This document shows positions 1-8,514 of a stretch of DNA of 64,000 nucleotides, piece by piece. How positions within the stretch are numbered: position 1 is the first letter of the stretch; each line of letters begins with the position of its first letter. The notes under the pieces are model-generated. The model worked only from the letters and a program-made list of their open reading frames with translations. It searched no databases and had not been told where the DNA came from. The DNA lies in contig NZ_SLXS01000004.1 of NCBI RefSeq assembly GCF_004340785.1, positions 310,001 to 374,000 on the forward strand, in the 5' to 3' direction. The position numbers were made by a program, and so were the translations under genes. This stretch comes from Tumebacillus sp. BK434. Lineage in GTDB: Bacteria > Bacillota > Bacilli > Tumebacillales > Tumebacillaceae.

Positions 1-422
1 AGCCGCGCTTCCGCAAAAACGCCGAATACTGGATGGCCGCCCTGCTCGGCTACCGCGTGGCGAACACTTGCAACTGGTCGGAAACGGCGATCGGCTATGA
101 GACCAAATACGGCGATGCGGCAGGCGACTTCTCCGTGCTCGGCGACCTCGTCAAGGCGGAAATCTACCTCGTCGCCAAGCACCTCGGCATGCCGGAGCAG
201 CTGGTGACGAAAGCGCCGAGCGCCGACCTGTGGGAAGGTCACACCGACGAAGCGGAGATCGGCATCACCTACAAGGACCTTGACACCTACCTCTGCACGG
301 GCGAAGGCGACGCAGAGACGATCGCCAAGATCGACCGGCTGTACAAGCTAAGCGCCCACAAGCGCAACACGATGCCGCTCGTGGCGCAACCGACATATCC
401 GGGCGAAGGAGGCGTGAACTGA
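1..422 (+). CDS. nadE: NAD+ synthase, C-terminal part (runs off the left edge)
   Basis: Only the C-terminal ~140 residues are present; the frame is open from base 3. The last step of NAD synthesis (amidation of deamido-NAD with ATP) fits the conserved blocks KYGDAAGDFSVLGDLVKAEI and PSADLWEGHTDEAEIGITY, which are hallmarks of NadE. The usual ATP-loop segment around GTGNxSE reads ANTCNWSE here, an unusual variant. The stop codon overlaps the next start (TGATG), so the two genes are probably co-transcribed. Identity is confident; ammonia versus glutamine dependence cannot be told because the N-terminus is missing. Confidence 0.88.
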   Translation, partial: PRFRKNAEYWMAALLGYRVANTCNWSETAIGYETKYGDAAGDFSVLGDLVKAEIYLVAKHLGMPEQLVTKAPSADLWEGHTDEAEIGITYKDLDTYLCTGEGDAETIAKIDRLYKLSAHKRNTMPLVAQPTYPGEGGVN

Positions 423-1303
423 TGCTGCCGACAATTGGCTGGATCGGCCTTGGCAACATGGGCCGACCGATGGTGACCAACCTGCTGAACGCAGGATATG
501 ACATCACCGTCTACAACCGCACGGCGTCTTCCGCCGCACCTTTTGTGGAGCAGGGCGCCAAGCTCGCCGACTCGCCGAAAGCGCTGGCCGAGCAGGTCGA
601 TGTCGTGATCACGATGGTCTCCGACTCGGCCGCGCTCGAAGCGGTGCTGGAAGGAGAAACGGGCCTGCTGCGCGGCGTCCGCGCCGGGCAGTCGGTGATC
701 GACATGAGCACGATCGCGCCGGAAGCGTCCCGCCAAGCGGCCGCCCGCTTGCAGGAACAAGGCGTCGGCTTCCTCGACGCGCCCGTCTCCGGCTCTGTCA
801 AACCGGCCACCGACGGCACGCTGGTCATCCTCGTCGGCGGCCCGTTCGAGCTGTATGAGCAGCACCTGCCGATCTTCGACGTGCTCGGCAAACGGTCGTT
901 TCACTTTGGCGACAACGGACAAGGCGCCAACGCCAAGCTCGTGATCAACATGCTGCTCGGCATCACGATGCAAGGCTTGTCCGAAGCGCTGGTGCTCGGC
1001 GCGAAAACGGGCCTCGACCGCGCGACCCTGCTCGAGATGGTCGGCGTCACCGCCTGTGCGTCGCCGATCATCGCCTTGAAAACTCCAAACATCATAGACG
1101 ACAACTTCGCAGCGGCGTTTGCGCTCAAGCACATGGAGAAGGACTTCGGCCTCGCGCTCGATGCAGCCCGGCAGGCGGAAGCGTCCCTCCCGGCGACGGC
1201 GGCGGCGCACCAGACGTTTCTGGCGGCGAAAGCGAATGGACACGGTGACGACGATATTGCAGCGATCCTCGTACAACTGGAAAAGATGAGCGGCCTGCGA
1301 TAA
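422..1303 (+). CDS. NAD(P)-dependent beta-hydroxyacid dehydrogenase (3-hydroxyisobutyrate dehydrogenase family)
   Basis: This 293-residue protein begins with a Rossmann dinucleotide fold (IGLGNMGRPM, residues ~7-16), followed by the family substrate motif DAPVSGS (~120) and the catalytic-lysine segment GANAKLVINM (~170). Members oxidise 3-hydroxyisobutyrate, tartronate semialdehyde or related acids, or reduce succinic semialdehyde; the substrate cannot be assigned from sequence alone. Length is normal for the family. It starts inside the stop of nadE and ends in a terminator, so it is the last gene of that unit. Confidence 0.85.
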   Translation: MLPTIGWIGLGNMGRPMVTNLLNAGYDITVYNRTASSAAPFVEQGAKLADSPKALAEQVDVVITMVSDSAALEAVLEGETGLLRGVRAGQSVIDMSTIAPEASRQAAARLQEQGVGFLDAPVSGSVKPATDGTLVILVGGPFELYEQHLPIFDVLGKRSFHFGDNGQGANAKLVINMLLGITMQGLSEALVLGAKTGLDRATLLEMVGVTACASPIIALKTPNIIDDNFAAAFALKHMEKDFGLALDAARQAEASLPATAAAHQTFLAAKANGHGDDDIAAILVQLEKMSGLR

Positions 1304-1317
1304 GGCCGCTTTTTTTC
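1290..1317 (+). terminator. Rho-independent terminator after the dehydrogenase
   Basis: Stem GCGGCCT (1290-1296) pairs with AGGCCGC (1303-1309) and is followed by seven T. The stop codon of the dehydrogenase lies inside the loop and stem. Confidence 0.88.
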
Positions 1318-1437
1318 GACAAGATGACAAAAAGATAACGTTTTAGTAACAAAATGGAAAACCACTAGCAGAATATTCGATAAATTTTATATAATCCAAA
1401 CAGGAAAGTAGTTCACCGCAATGGGGGAGATATCGTC

Positions 1438-2406
1438 ATGACAAAAAAAATCAACGAAGTGGCACAGAAAATCCGCACAGAGGTCGGCAAAGTGATCGTC
1501 GGCCAGGAAGAAACGCTCGATCTCTTGCTCGTCGGCCTGTTCTCGGGCGGCCACATGCTGCTCGAAGACGTGCCGGGCGTCGGCAAGACGGTGCTGGCCA
1601 AGGCGCTCGCCGCCAGCATCGGCTCCAAATTCACCCGCATTCAATGCACGCCCGACCTGTTGCCGTCCGATGTGGTCGGCACCACGGTGTTCAACCAGAA
1701 GACGGGCGAATTCGAATTCCGGGAAGGCCCGCTGTTCTCCCAGCTCGTGCTGGCCGATGAGATCAACCGCGCCATCCCGCGCACTCAGTCCGCACTGCTC
1801 GAAGCGATGGCCGAAGGGCAGATCACCTCGGACGGCGTTTCGCGCAAACTGGATCGGCCGTTTTTTGTGATCGCAACACAGAACCCGATCGAGTCGCACG
1901 GAACGTTCCCATTGCCGGAAGCACAGCTCGACCGCTTCCTGATGCGCATCTCGCTCGGCTATCCGACACACGAAGAAGAGCGCACGATCTTCCGCCTGTC
2001 GCGCCAAGAAGCCGCCCGCACGGCGATGGAAGCGGTCGTCACGCCGGAAGACGTGATCGAGGTGCAGGAGGAAGTCCGCCTCGTCAAGATGACCCAAGAG
2101 GTGGAAGATTACTTGATCTCGCTGATCCGCAAGACGCGCAACTGGGAGGGCATCGCCCTTGGCGTCTCCCCGCGCGGCCTGATCGCGCTCGGCGCGGCGG
2201 CACAGGCGCTTGCCGTCATCCGCGGCCGCGACTATGTGATCCCGGATGACATCAAATACCTCGCGCCGAAAGTGCTCGCGCATCGCCTCGTCCTCGATTC
2301 CTCGATGCGGATGAAGCAGAAGACTGCAAACGATGTGCTGAACGATATTTTGAACGACGCGACTGTGCCGGTCGAAGATGATGCAGCGCCGGCTGCGGCG
2401 AGATGA
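1438..2406 (+). CDS. MoxR-family AAA+ ATPase
   Basis: A 322-residue AAA+ ATPase of the MoxR group, which act as chaperones that help mature or insert metal cofactors in, or assemble, partner proteins, often with VWA proteins. Walker A is GVGKT (in EDVPGVGKTVLAKALA, ~40) and Walker B is LVLADEINRA (~105), with the AAA_lid domain towards the C-terminus. RBS GGGGGAG lies 8-10 bases before the ATG, and a TATAAT box at 1390-1395 may be its -10 element. It overlaps the DUF58 gene by 4 bases, the classic MoxR/DUF58/transglutaminase-like operon order. Confidence 0.92.
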   Translation: MTKKINEVAQKIRTEVGKVIVGQEETLDLLLVGLFSGGHMLLEDVPGVGKTVLAKALAASIGSKFTRIQCTPDLLPSDVVGTTVFNQKTGEFEFREGPLFSQLVLADEINRAIPRTQSALLEAMAEGQITSDGVSRKLDRPFFVIATQNPIESHGTFPLPEAQLDRFLMRISLGYPTHEEERTIFRLSRQEAARTAMEAVVTPEDVIEVQEEVRLVKMTQEVEDYLISLIRKTRNWEGIALGVSPRGLIALGAAAQALAVIRGRDYVIPDDIKYLAPKVLAHRLVLDSSMRMKQKTANDVLNDILNDATVPVEDDAAPAAAR

Positions 2407-3560
2407 GCGCGCTGATCTGGGTCGTCGCATTAGTGCTGGTCGTCTACGGCTACTCCAAACTGTGGGAGCGCTACACGGCCGGCAAGATCAAGCTGACGAT
2501 CCGCATCGACGACGCGATCATCTACGACGGGGAGGAGGTCGAAGTCTGGACGGTGCTGGAAAATACGTCCTGGCTGCCGATCCCCTGGTTGGAGCTGCTG
2601 ATGGGACTGCCCTCCGCCTTGCGCGTGATCGAAGGCGATCAGGAAAAGGAAGAGGTGGCCTACCGTACCTTCCTGCTCCCGAGACAGCGAGTCCAGCGCA
2701 TGCACAAGATCCGCGTCAAGCGCGGCATGCACCGCCTGAGCAAAGCGGAGATCCAATACGGTGACGGCATCGGGCTGAAAGGGATGTTCGAAGAGATTCA
2801 CATCTTCGGCCGCATCCTCGTCCGCCCGCGCATCGCCGACGATTTTGAAGTCAACCTGCGCCTGCAGGAGCTGGTCGGTGAACGCTCAGTCGTGCGCTGG
2901 TACCAGGAAGACGCTTCGCGGCTGATCGGCATCCGCTCCTACATGCAAGGCGACCCGTACAAAGCGATCCACTGGCGGGCGACCGCGCGGACAGGGGAGC
3001 TGATGGTCAAGCAGTTCGACACCACGTCGGAGACCGATTTTTACGTCGTGATGAACGTGCAGTTTTTCGCGACCTTCTGGTGGGGTACGATCCGCGAAGT
3101 GGTCGAGCAGCAGTGCCGCATCGCGGCCAAGCTGTTCCAGGACGCCGAAGCGCAGAGCTTCCCGTTTGGCCTCTACACCAACGCCTCCTGGTCGGGCGCC
3201 GGTTCGCTCAGCGTCCCGCTGCAAAACCTGCCCGGCCAGATGGATGCGATGCTCGCTGCGCTCGGCGACCTGTCCTACAAGCCGAACGCCCCGTTCGAAG
3301 ATGTGCTGCAGAGTCTGCGCGGACGCCTGCACAACCGCTCGACGCTGGTCGTGATCACCCCGTACTGGGATGCAAACATCGCGCTGGAGATCGAGATGCT
3401 GCGCGCCGAAGGGCATCAGCTGCTGCTGATCGCCTTGGACACGGTCGCCGACTCCCTGCACGGCCTCGCGCCGTCGATCCCGGTGCTGCCTTTGCACGTC
3501 GAGCACGCCAAAGTCGAGCAGTTGGCAGAGCTGGCTGACAGCGAGGAGGTGTCCGCATGA
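2403..3560 (+). CDS. DUF58 (VWA-like) membrane-anchored protein
   Basis: 385 residues. One hydrophobic segment at the N-terminus (~4-18) is followed by a beta-rich part and the DUF58 signature GDPYKAIHWRATARTGELM (~183-202). DUF58 proteins contain a von Willebrand A-like fold and are the usual partners of MoxR ATPases. The gene overlaps its neighbours on both sides by 4 bases (ATGA), so translation is probably coupled across the three-gene operon. The exact role in this organism is not known. Confidence 0.9.
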   Translation: MSALIWVVALVLVVYGYSKLWERYTAGKIKLTIRIDDAIIYDGEEVEVWTVLENTSWLPIPWLELLMGLPSALRVIEGDQEKEEVAYRTFLLPRQRVQRMHKIRVKRGMHRLSKAEIQYGDGIGLKGMFEEIHIFGRILVRPRIADDFEVNLRLQELVGERSVVRWYQEDASRLIGIRSYMQGDPYKAIHWRATARTGELMVKQFDTTSETDFYVVMNVQFFATFWWGTIREVVEQQCRIAAKLFQDAEAQSFPFGLYTNASWSGAGSLSVPLQNLPGQMDAMLAALGDLSYKPNAPFEDVLQSLRGRLHNRSTLVVITPYWDANIALEIEMLRAEGHQLLLIALDTVADSLHGLAPSIPVLPLHVEHAKVEQLAELADSEEVSA

Positions 3561-4840
3561 ACAAGCAATACCGCAAAGTGATCCTCTACGGGCTGGCCAG
3601 CCAGGCGCTGGCCGTCACGACGATGTTCACGATCCTGATCGGCCTGATCCCGACCGGCACCCACTATCTCCCGGCCTTCGCGGGCACGGCGGCGGCGCTG
3701 CTCCTGGTCGCCATGCTGATCTACCGCCGCAACGAGCTCGCCGAACGGCAGAAGTTCCTGATCGGAGGTGCGGTGACACTGGCGCTCGGCGTGGCGGCGA
3801 TGGTCTGGATCGACGCGTCGCAGCTGCTGGTGCCGTTGTTGATCTTCGGTGGCTTGGGCGTGTTCCTGCTCCTGCGGATGAGCCAGACGGTCGACGACAT
3901 GCGCTACATCCGCCAGTCGCTGCTCAGCCAATATAAGCTCGATCTGCAATTGATCGTCGGTTTTATCCTTTATACGGTATTCTTCGGGGAAGATACGTCC
4001 TGGCAGTCGAAAATGGTGCCCTTTTTCGTACTCTTCCTCTTCCTGCGCATGACGGCGTTATCTGTGGCTTCGCGCATGGAGCGCGGCGTCAAAGGTGCGA
4101 ACACCCGGATGGAAAAACTGCAAAACAATCTGCCCGTCTTCTTTATCGGCTTCATTCTGGTCGCTGGATGGATCATGAACACGCTGGGCGTGCCGGTCGT
4201 GCGCTGGCTGGTCGGCATCGTGCTTACCATCGTCGAGCCGATCTTCTACTACGTTGGCTACGTGGTCGAGTACCTGGTCAACCTGCTCAAAGCGTACGGC
4301 GACCCGGAAGGCACGAAGCAAAAGATCGAAGACATGAAAGAAGCGAACGGCGAACCGCCGCCGGAAGAATTCTTCTTCACCGACGACGGCTCGCACCTCT
4401 TCAACGAGACCACCTTGTTCGTCATGTCTGCGATCGGCCTGCTGATCCTGATCATTTACTTCCTGCGCCGCATGAAGCGCGCCCAACAGCTGCAGGCGGC
4501 GGTCGGCATCGTCGAGATGCGCGAGTTCATCCACACCGCCAAGCCGAAAAAAGGCCAAGCGGCAGCCGTTCTTGCCAGCGGGAACCTCACCCCGATGCGC
4601 AAAGCGTACCGCCGCTTCCTGCTCAGTATGAAAAAGGCAGGCTACACGCGCGGAACAGGCGAGACGGCCAGCGAATACATCGACAAGATCGCCACGGCCC
4701 AGCCGAACTTGCAGGCATCGATGCAGGAACTGACCGACTTCTACATGGAAGAGCGCTACGGCGCCCGCTCTGTCGACGACAAGCTCCCGCGCGCCGAAGC
4801 GCTCAGCCAAAAGCTGACGGACGGCGACAAAACGAAATAG
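3557..4840 (+). CDS. Multi-pass membrane protein with C-terminal DUF4129-like domain
   Basis: 427 residues with about five to six hydrophobic segments in the N-terminal half, a charged loop, a further membrane helix near residue 300, and a C-terminal cytoplasmic segment (~340-415, with FLLSMKKAGYTRGTGETASE) that matches the DUF4129 pattern. In related operons the third gene usually carries an extracellular transglutaminase-like domain before DUF4129. No Cys-His-Asp transglutaminase core is visible here, so this seems a reduced version. It ends the MoxR operon. Confidence 0.75.
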   Translation: MNKQYRKVILYGLASQALAVTTMFTILIGLIPTGTHYLPAFAGTAAALLLVAMLIYRRNELAERQKFLIGGAVTLALGVAAMVWIDASQLLVPLLIFGGLGVFLLLRMSQTVDDMRYIRQSLLSQYKLDLQLIVGFILYTVFFGEDTSWQSKMVPFFVLFLFLRMTALSVASRMERGVKGANTRMEKLQNNLPVFFIGFILVAGWIMNTLGVPVVRWLVGIVLTIVEPIFYYVGYVVEYLVNLLKAYGDPEGTKQKIEDMKEANGEPPPEEFFFTDDGSHLFNETTLFVMSAIGLLILIIYFLRRMKRAQQLQAAVGIVEMREFIHTAKPKKGQAAAVLASGNLTPMRKAYRRFLLSMKKAGYTRGTGETASEYIDKIATAQPNLQASMQELTDFYMEERYGARSVDDKLPRAEALSQKLTDGDKTK

Positions 4841-4872
4841 CAAGCCGGACATCAGCCAATCCCGCCTGCACG

Positions 4873-4904
4873 AAAAAGGCCTCGACTTCGGTCGAGGCCT
4901 TTCG
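4873..4904. terminator. Bidirectional-looking hairpin after the MoxR operon
   Basis: A perfect 12-bp stem AAAGGCCTCGAC / GTCGAGGCCTTT (4875-4886 and 4891-4902) closes on a TTCG tetraloop. The U tract is short (TTT), so termination may be partial. The downstream acetyltransferase starts only 14 bases later. Confidence 0.7.
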
Positions 4905-4916
4905 TATGCTGATACT

Positions 4917-5414
4917 ATGAATATGACGATTATCTCCACCCTCAGCCAACTTGCGCCGGAGCAGCAAGCGGAACTCGCCCATGTCATCAAAGAATCCTGG
5001 CGCAAGCTCTATATCAACCTCGGCACCTACACGGAAGCTTACGAAACGGACGAAAACTTCTGGGGACTCCCGATGATTCAAAAAGAGCTGACAGCAGGCA
5101 ACCGCTGGCTCGTCGCGCTGGAAGCGGGGCAGTGTATCGCCGCCGTCCTGCTCGAAGCGACAGACGACAGCCTCATGCTGCGCATGCTCGGCGTCCACCC
5201 CGACCACCAAGGAAGGAGCCTCGCCATCACGCTCATCGACCACGCCGGCGAGATCGCCCGCCGTGAACACTATCCCAAACTGACCCTGTTCACCTCCGGC
5301 TTGCTCACCGGGCTCGTCGCCTTCTACAAGCGCATCGGCTTCACCGAAACCCGCCGCGAACCGGTCAGCCGCTTCGGTCTGCAGTACGACCGCGTCTTCT
5401 TTGAAAAATATTGA
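4917..5414 (+). CDS. GNAT-family N-acetyltransferase
   Basis: 165 residues with the GNAT core: a beta strand AAVLLEATDDSLMLRMLGVH followed by the acetyl-CoA-binding turn HPDHQGRSLAITLIDHA (~97-113, Q/RxxGxG/A-like). The C-terminal FYKRIGFTETRRE is typical. The acceptor is unknown. There is no clear Shine-Dalgarno sequence in front of either ATG (4917 or 4923), and the preceding hairpin ends only 14 bases upstream; it may be translated from a leaderless or very short-leader transcript. Confidence 0.8.
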   Translation: MNMTIISTLSQLAPEQQAELAHVIKESWRKLYINLGTYTEAYETDENFWGLPMIQKELTAGNRWLVALEAGQCIAAVLLEATDDSLMLRMLGVHPDHQGRSLAITLIDHAGEIARREHYPKLTLFTSGLLTGLVAFYKRIGFTETRREPVSRFGLQYDRVFFEKY

Positions 5415-5538
5415 ACTCATCAGTCTAAAAGAATACTATAGAAGTACACGCAATACCCAGACAACTTTGACAAAGAGGGATGGCCAGATCGATCTGATCG
5501 CCGCCTGCTGTTGATCACACCCAAAAGGAGAGATCCTG

Positions 5539-6720
5539 ATGAAAACTGTGTACCTCGTCTCCGCCGTCCGCTCCGCCATCGCGTCGTTTGGCGGTTCCTT
5601 TAAAGACATGATGCCGTCCGACCTCGCCGCTCAGCTGTTGACCGCTGCGGTCGAGCGGGCCGGTATCGAAAAAGAGCTGGTCGAAGAAGTGATCCTCGGG
5701 CACTGCATCCAGCGCACCGACGAGCCGAACACGGCCCGCACCGCCGCGCTGAAAGCAGGCTTCCCGAACACCGTGCCGGGCTACACCATCCAGCGTCAAT
5801 GCGGCTCCGGCATGCAGGCGATTCTGTCCGGCCTGCAGCAGATCCAGACCGGCTATGCGGACATCGTGCTGGCCGGGGGCGTCGAAGTGATGTCCTCCTC
5901 GCCGTACGTGCTTAAGCAAAACCGCTGGGGTCAGCGCCTGCAGCACAGCACCGTCTATGACACCGTCTGGGAATGCCTGACCGACCCGCTTTCCGGTGAC
6001 ATGATGGGCCACACGGCGGAGAACCTTGCTGAAAAATACAACATCACCCGCGAAGAGCAAGACGCCCTCGCCCTCGAATCGCACCAGAAAGCATTGGCTG
6101 CCATCGAGTCCGGCCGTTTTGACCGAGAGATCGTCCCGGTGACCGTGCCGCTCGGCCGCGGCAAAACGGCAGAAGTTGCCCGCGACGAGCACCCGCGCGC
6201 CGACATCTCCGCCGACAAGCTCGCCAAGCTCCGCCCGTCCTTCAAGCCGGACGGCGGCAGCGTCACGGCCGGGAACGCATCCGGCCTCAACGACGGGGCC
6301 TGTGCGGTCATCCTGATGTCGGAAGAAAAAGTCCAAGCGCTCGGCGTCAAGCCGATCGCGAAGATCGTGGCCGGCGCTGTCGCCGGCGTCGAACCGGAAC
6401 TGATGGGCTACGGCCCGGTGCCGGCCGTTCACAAGTTGCTGAAGCAGACTGGCTTTAGCATTGACGACATCGACCTCTGGGAGATCAACGAAGCGTTTGC
6501 CGCCCAATACATCGCCGTCGAGCAACTGCTCGGTCTCGACCGCAGTCTCGTTAACGTCAACGGCTCCGGCATCTCACTCGGCCATCCGGTCGGCGCGACG
6601 GGCGCGCGCATCGTCACCACCCTCGCGCACGAACTGCACCATCAAGGCCGCACCCGCGGCATCGCCACACTCTGCATCGGCGGCGGCATGGGCCTCGCTT
6701 TGATGATCGAGCGGGTATAA
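5539..6720 (+). CDS. Acetyl-CoA C-acetyltransferase (thiolase)
   Basis: A 393-residue type II thiolase that condenses two acetyl-CoA (or cleaves 3-ketoacyl-CoA). The acylated cysteine is in QRQCGSGMQA (~88), the NEAFA motif is at ~317, the His of GHPVGATGAR at ~348 and the second cysteine in CIGGGMG at ~378. Length and motifs are those of AtoB/ThlA/PhaA-type enzymes. RBS AAAGGAGAG precedes the ATG by 8 bases. It stands alone, so whether it serves fatty-acid breakdown, polyhydroxyalkanoate or mevalonate-type synthesis is open. Confidence 0.92.
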   Translation: MKTVYLVSAVRSAIASFGGSFKDMMPSDLAAQLLTAAVERAGIEKELVEEVILGHCIQRTDEPNTARTAALKAGFPNTVPGYTIQRQCGSGMQAILSGLQQIQTGYADIVLAGGVEVMSSSPYVLKQNRWGQRLQHSTVYDTVWECLTDPLSGDMMGHTAENLAEKYNITREEQDALALESHQKALAAIESGRFDREIVPVTVPLGRGKTAEVARDEHPRADISADKLAKLRPSFKPDGGSVTAGNASGLNDGACAVILMSEEKVQALGVKPIAKIVAGAVAGVEPELMGYGPVPAVHKLLKQTGFSIDDIDLWEINEAFAAQYIAVEQLLGLDRSLVNVNGSGISLGHPVGATGARIVTTLAHELHHQGRTRGIATLCIGGGMGLALMIERV

Positions 6721-6768
6721 TCGTCACCTGGCGAGGCTCTGTGTTGCAGCAGATACAGCCGCTTGGTT

Positions 6769-7089
6769 TCAAAAGTTGGACGGACGCTCCTGTCCGTGTT
6801 CGTCTCTCTGCGTGGACAGCTCCTGCTGTTGCATGTGAATGAATTGTTCGATCATCGTCCGGTAGACCGCTTTGGTGATCCCGGGGTCCATGTCATAGGC
6901 GGCGGAGAGCTGCTGCACCCGTGCGAGGATCTCTTGGTTGCGGCTGGGCACGTTTGCTTCGGAAGCGTCTTTTTTAAACTTCATGGCCAGCCGGACATAG
7001 TGGCTGCGTTCTGCGAGCAGTCGCACCACTTGATCATCGATCCGATCGATGCAATCCCGGACTTCTTCGATGCTGACACAATCGAGCAT
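6769..7089 (-). CDS. Chorismate mutase, AroQ type II
   Basis: 106 residues forming an all-helical AroQ domain (IDRIDDQVVRLLAERSHYV, then KFKK and a C-terminal MIEQFIHMQQQEL). The sequence also resembles isochorismate-pyruvate lyase PchB, a close relative. Position decides for chorismate mutase: it begins one base after the stop of pheA and is read from the same T-box-controlled message, so it would convert chorismate to prephenate, the substrate of PheA. Its RBS (AAGAAAGGGG) lies within the last codons of pheA, so translation is probably coupled. Confidence 0.85.
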   Translation of the reverse strand: MLDCVSIEEVRDCIDRIDDQVVRLLAERSHYVRLAMKFKKDASEANVPSRNQEILARVQQLSAAYDMDPGITKAVYRTMIEQFIHMQQQELSTQRDEHGQERPSNF

Positions 7090-7090
7090 G

Positions 7091-7984
7091 TTATCGTGCC
7101 CCTTTCTTTACGGGTACTTGTGTTGCCTCCTGCCGATAAGCCGGATACGATCCAAAACAACGCACGGCACAGCCGAGCCGTTCAATTTCGGCAACGGCTG
7201 CCGCGAGCTCTTCATCGGAGGCGTACCGTTCGACGTCGAGGATAAAATAGTAACTCCCGAGCTCGTTTTTCGTCGGTCTGGATTCGATCTTGGTCAGGTT
7301 GAGCTGCCGCGACGCAAAGGCGGACAGCACCCGGTGCAGTGCGCCCGGGTAATCGGACTGCAGCCTGATCACATAAGTGGTCTTCGGCTGCTCCGCCTGC
7401 GGGAGTCGCAAGAGGGGCATGTCGGCCGTGCCAACGAGGACGAACCGGGTCTGATTGTGATCATGATCTTGGATATCTTCCCGCAAGAACTCCGCCCGGT
7501 ACAGGGTGCGGGCGAGGCGGGTACCGATCGCAGCCCACGGCTGGTCCGGCTGCGACATCATCGACTTCACGGCGGCTGCCGTACTGGAAGTGTATTCGAT
7601 CTCCGCATGGGGCAGATGCTGATGCAAGAACAATCGGCATTGCGCGACCGCTTGCGGGTGCGAATACACTTTTTTGATGTCGGGAAGCTCCCGGCGCGCT
7701 GCCGAGACCAGCTGCTGGGCGATCGGCAAAGTCAGTTCCGCTTTCAAGGTGAGGTCGACCTGATGGATCAGCCAGTCCATCGTCATCGTCACACTGCCCT
7801 CGATCGAATTCTCGATCGGGACGACCGCATAGTCCGCCCGGCCTTCCGACACGGCATCCAAAACGGTGGAAATTGCCGGATACGGATCGAAGCGGGCGGT
7901 TTGTCCGGCGAAAAAGTGATGGGCTGCCACCTCGGTAAAGGTGCCGGCCGGCCCCAGATAAGCTACGATCTGCTGCATGTTCAT
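7091..7984 (-). CDS. pheA: Prephenate dehydratase
   Basis: 297 residues. The N-terminal periplasmic-binding-like dehydratase domain starts YLGPAGTFTEVAA and includes the catalytic TRF motif in NQTRFVLVG (~177). The C-terminal ACT domain (~198-275, GALHRVLSAFASRQLNLTKI followed by ESRPTK) is the phenylalanine-sensing regulatory part. It decarboxylates and dehydrates prephenate to phenylpyruvate. It is a stand-alone dehydratase; the mutase is a separate downstream gene. Expression is probably controlled by the T-box leader upstream (8008-8479). Confidence 0.95.
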   Translation of the reverse strand: MNMQQIVAYLGPAGTFTEVAAHHFFAGQTARFDPYPAISTVLDAVSEGRADYAVVPIENSIEGSVTMTMDWLIHQVDLTLKAELTLPIAQQLVSAARRELPDIKKVYSHPQAVAQCRLFLHQHLPHAEIEYTSSTAAAVKSMMSQPDQPWAAIGTRLARTLYRAEFLREDIQDHDHNQTRFVLVGTADMPLLRLPQAEQPKTTYVIRLQSDYPGALHRVLSAFASRQLNLTKIESRPTKNELGSYYFILDVERYASDEELAAAVAEIERLGCAVRCFGSYPAYRQEATQVPVKKGAR

Positions 7985-8007
7985 ACGCTCCTCTCAACTT
8001 GCGTACA

Positions 8008-8160
8008 CAAAAATCCCTCGTCTGGCAACCGTGCGCACAGAAACATGCACAGGGCTGCTGAGACGAGGGATCGCGGTACCACTCAGCTTTTCCGCCTCCT
8101 CACGGAACGGCGGACTCAACAAGTCTGGAGACACAGGACGAAGCCCGGGCCGCGCAAACA
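8008..8160 (-). promoter_or_regulatory. Second (promoter-distal) T-box antiterminator/terminator module
   Basis: On the minus strand the T-box sequence GAGTGGTACCGCG lies at 8072-8084. It is followed by a terminator whose arms ATCCCTCGTCT (8061-8071) and AGACGAGGGAT (8013-8023) run into five T. About 40 bases before the T-box, the sequence closely matches the same part of the upstream element (GAGTCCGCC and GCTGAGTGGTACCGCG shared). Only ~150 bases separate it from the upstream terminator, too short for an ordinary Stem I, so this looks like a duplicated antiterminator module without its own specifier stem. Confidence 0.82.
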
Positions 8161-8162
8161 TC

Positions 8163-8479
8163 AAAAACGCCCCAACACCGAACTTCACACAGTAAGTTCG
8201 ATGCTGAGGCGACAGTTCGCGGTACCACTCAGCTGCTCCGGCTTTCTCGCGAAAGGCGGACTCATCCAGTCTCTAAGACTCGGTCGGGTAACGGTGACCA
8301 GCCGTCACTCTCTACTAGGCTCCCTGAGCATTCGCAGCTCCCTGAAAGCGGTTCAAAAGCAAAGCTCCGAGGCGAAATTTCGACGAAAGAGATCGTACCG
8401 CCCTCCCAGCCAAGGGGCGGCTCTCTGACACGAGAGCTCCAGTCTACAGGTCCTCATCAACGCTTGCTGTGTTTGATTA
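8163..8479 (-). promoter_or_regulatory. T-box riboswitch leader of pheA (complete element)
   Basis: The transcript would start near 8479. A long Stem I region (about 8460-8350) is followed by the T-box GAGTGGTACCGCG at 8218-8230 and an intrinsic terminator with arms 8194-8211 and 8168-8185, then five T (8163-8167). UUC (Phe) triplets occur on the minus strand at 8385-8387 and 8374-8376 in the 3' half of Stem I, either of which could be the specifier. Uncharged tRNA-Phe would stabilise the antiterminator and allow pheA transcription. The specifier was not proven by folding. Confidence 0.85.
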
Positions 8480-8485
8480 ATGAGA

Positions 8486-8514
8486 AGTATAGTGAGAAAG
8501 ATATGGGTTGTCAA
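8486..8514 (-). promoter_or_regulatory. Sigma-A promoter of the pheA T-box leader
   Basis: On the minus strand a perfect -35 TTGACA (8509-8514) and -10 TATACT (8486-8491) are 17 bases apart. The -35 box includes the TGA stop codon (8511-8513) of the upstream propeptide-like gene. Confidence 0.88.

Noticed and set aside
7049-8428. A 459-codon plus-strand frame across chorismate mutase, pheA and the T-box leader
   Set aside because: It runs antisense to two genes and a structured leader and shows no family features.
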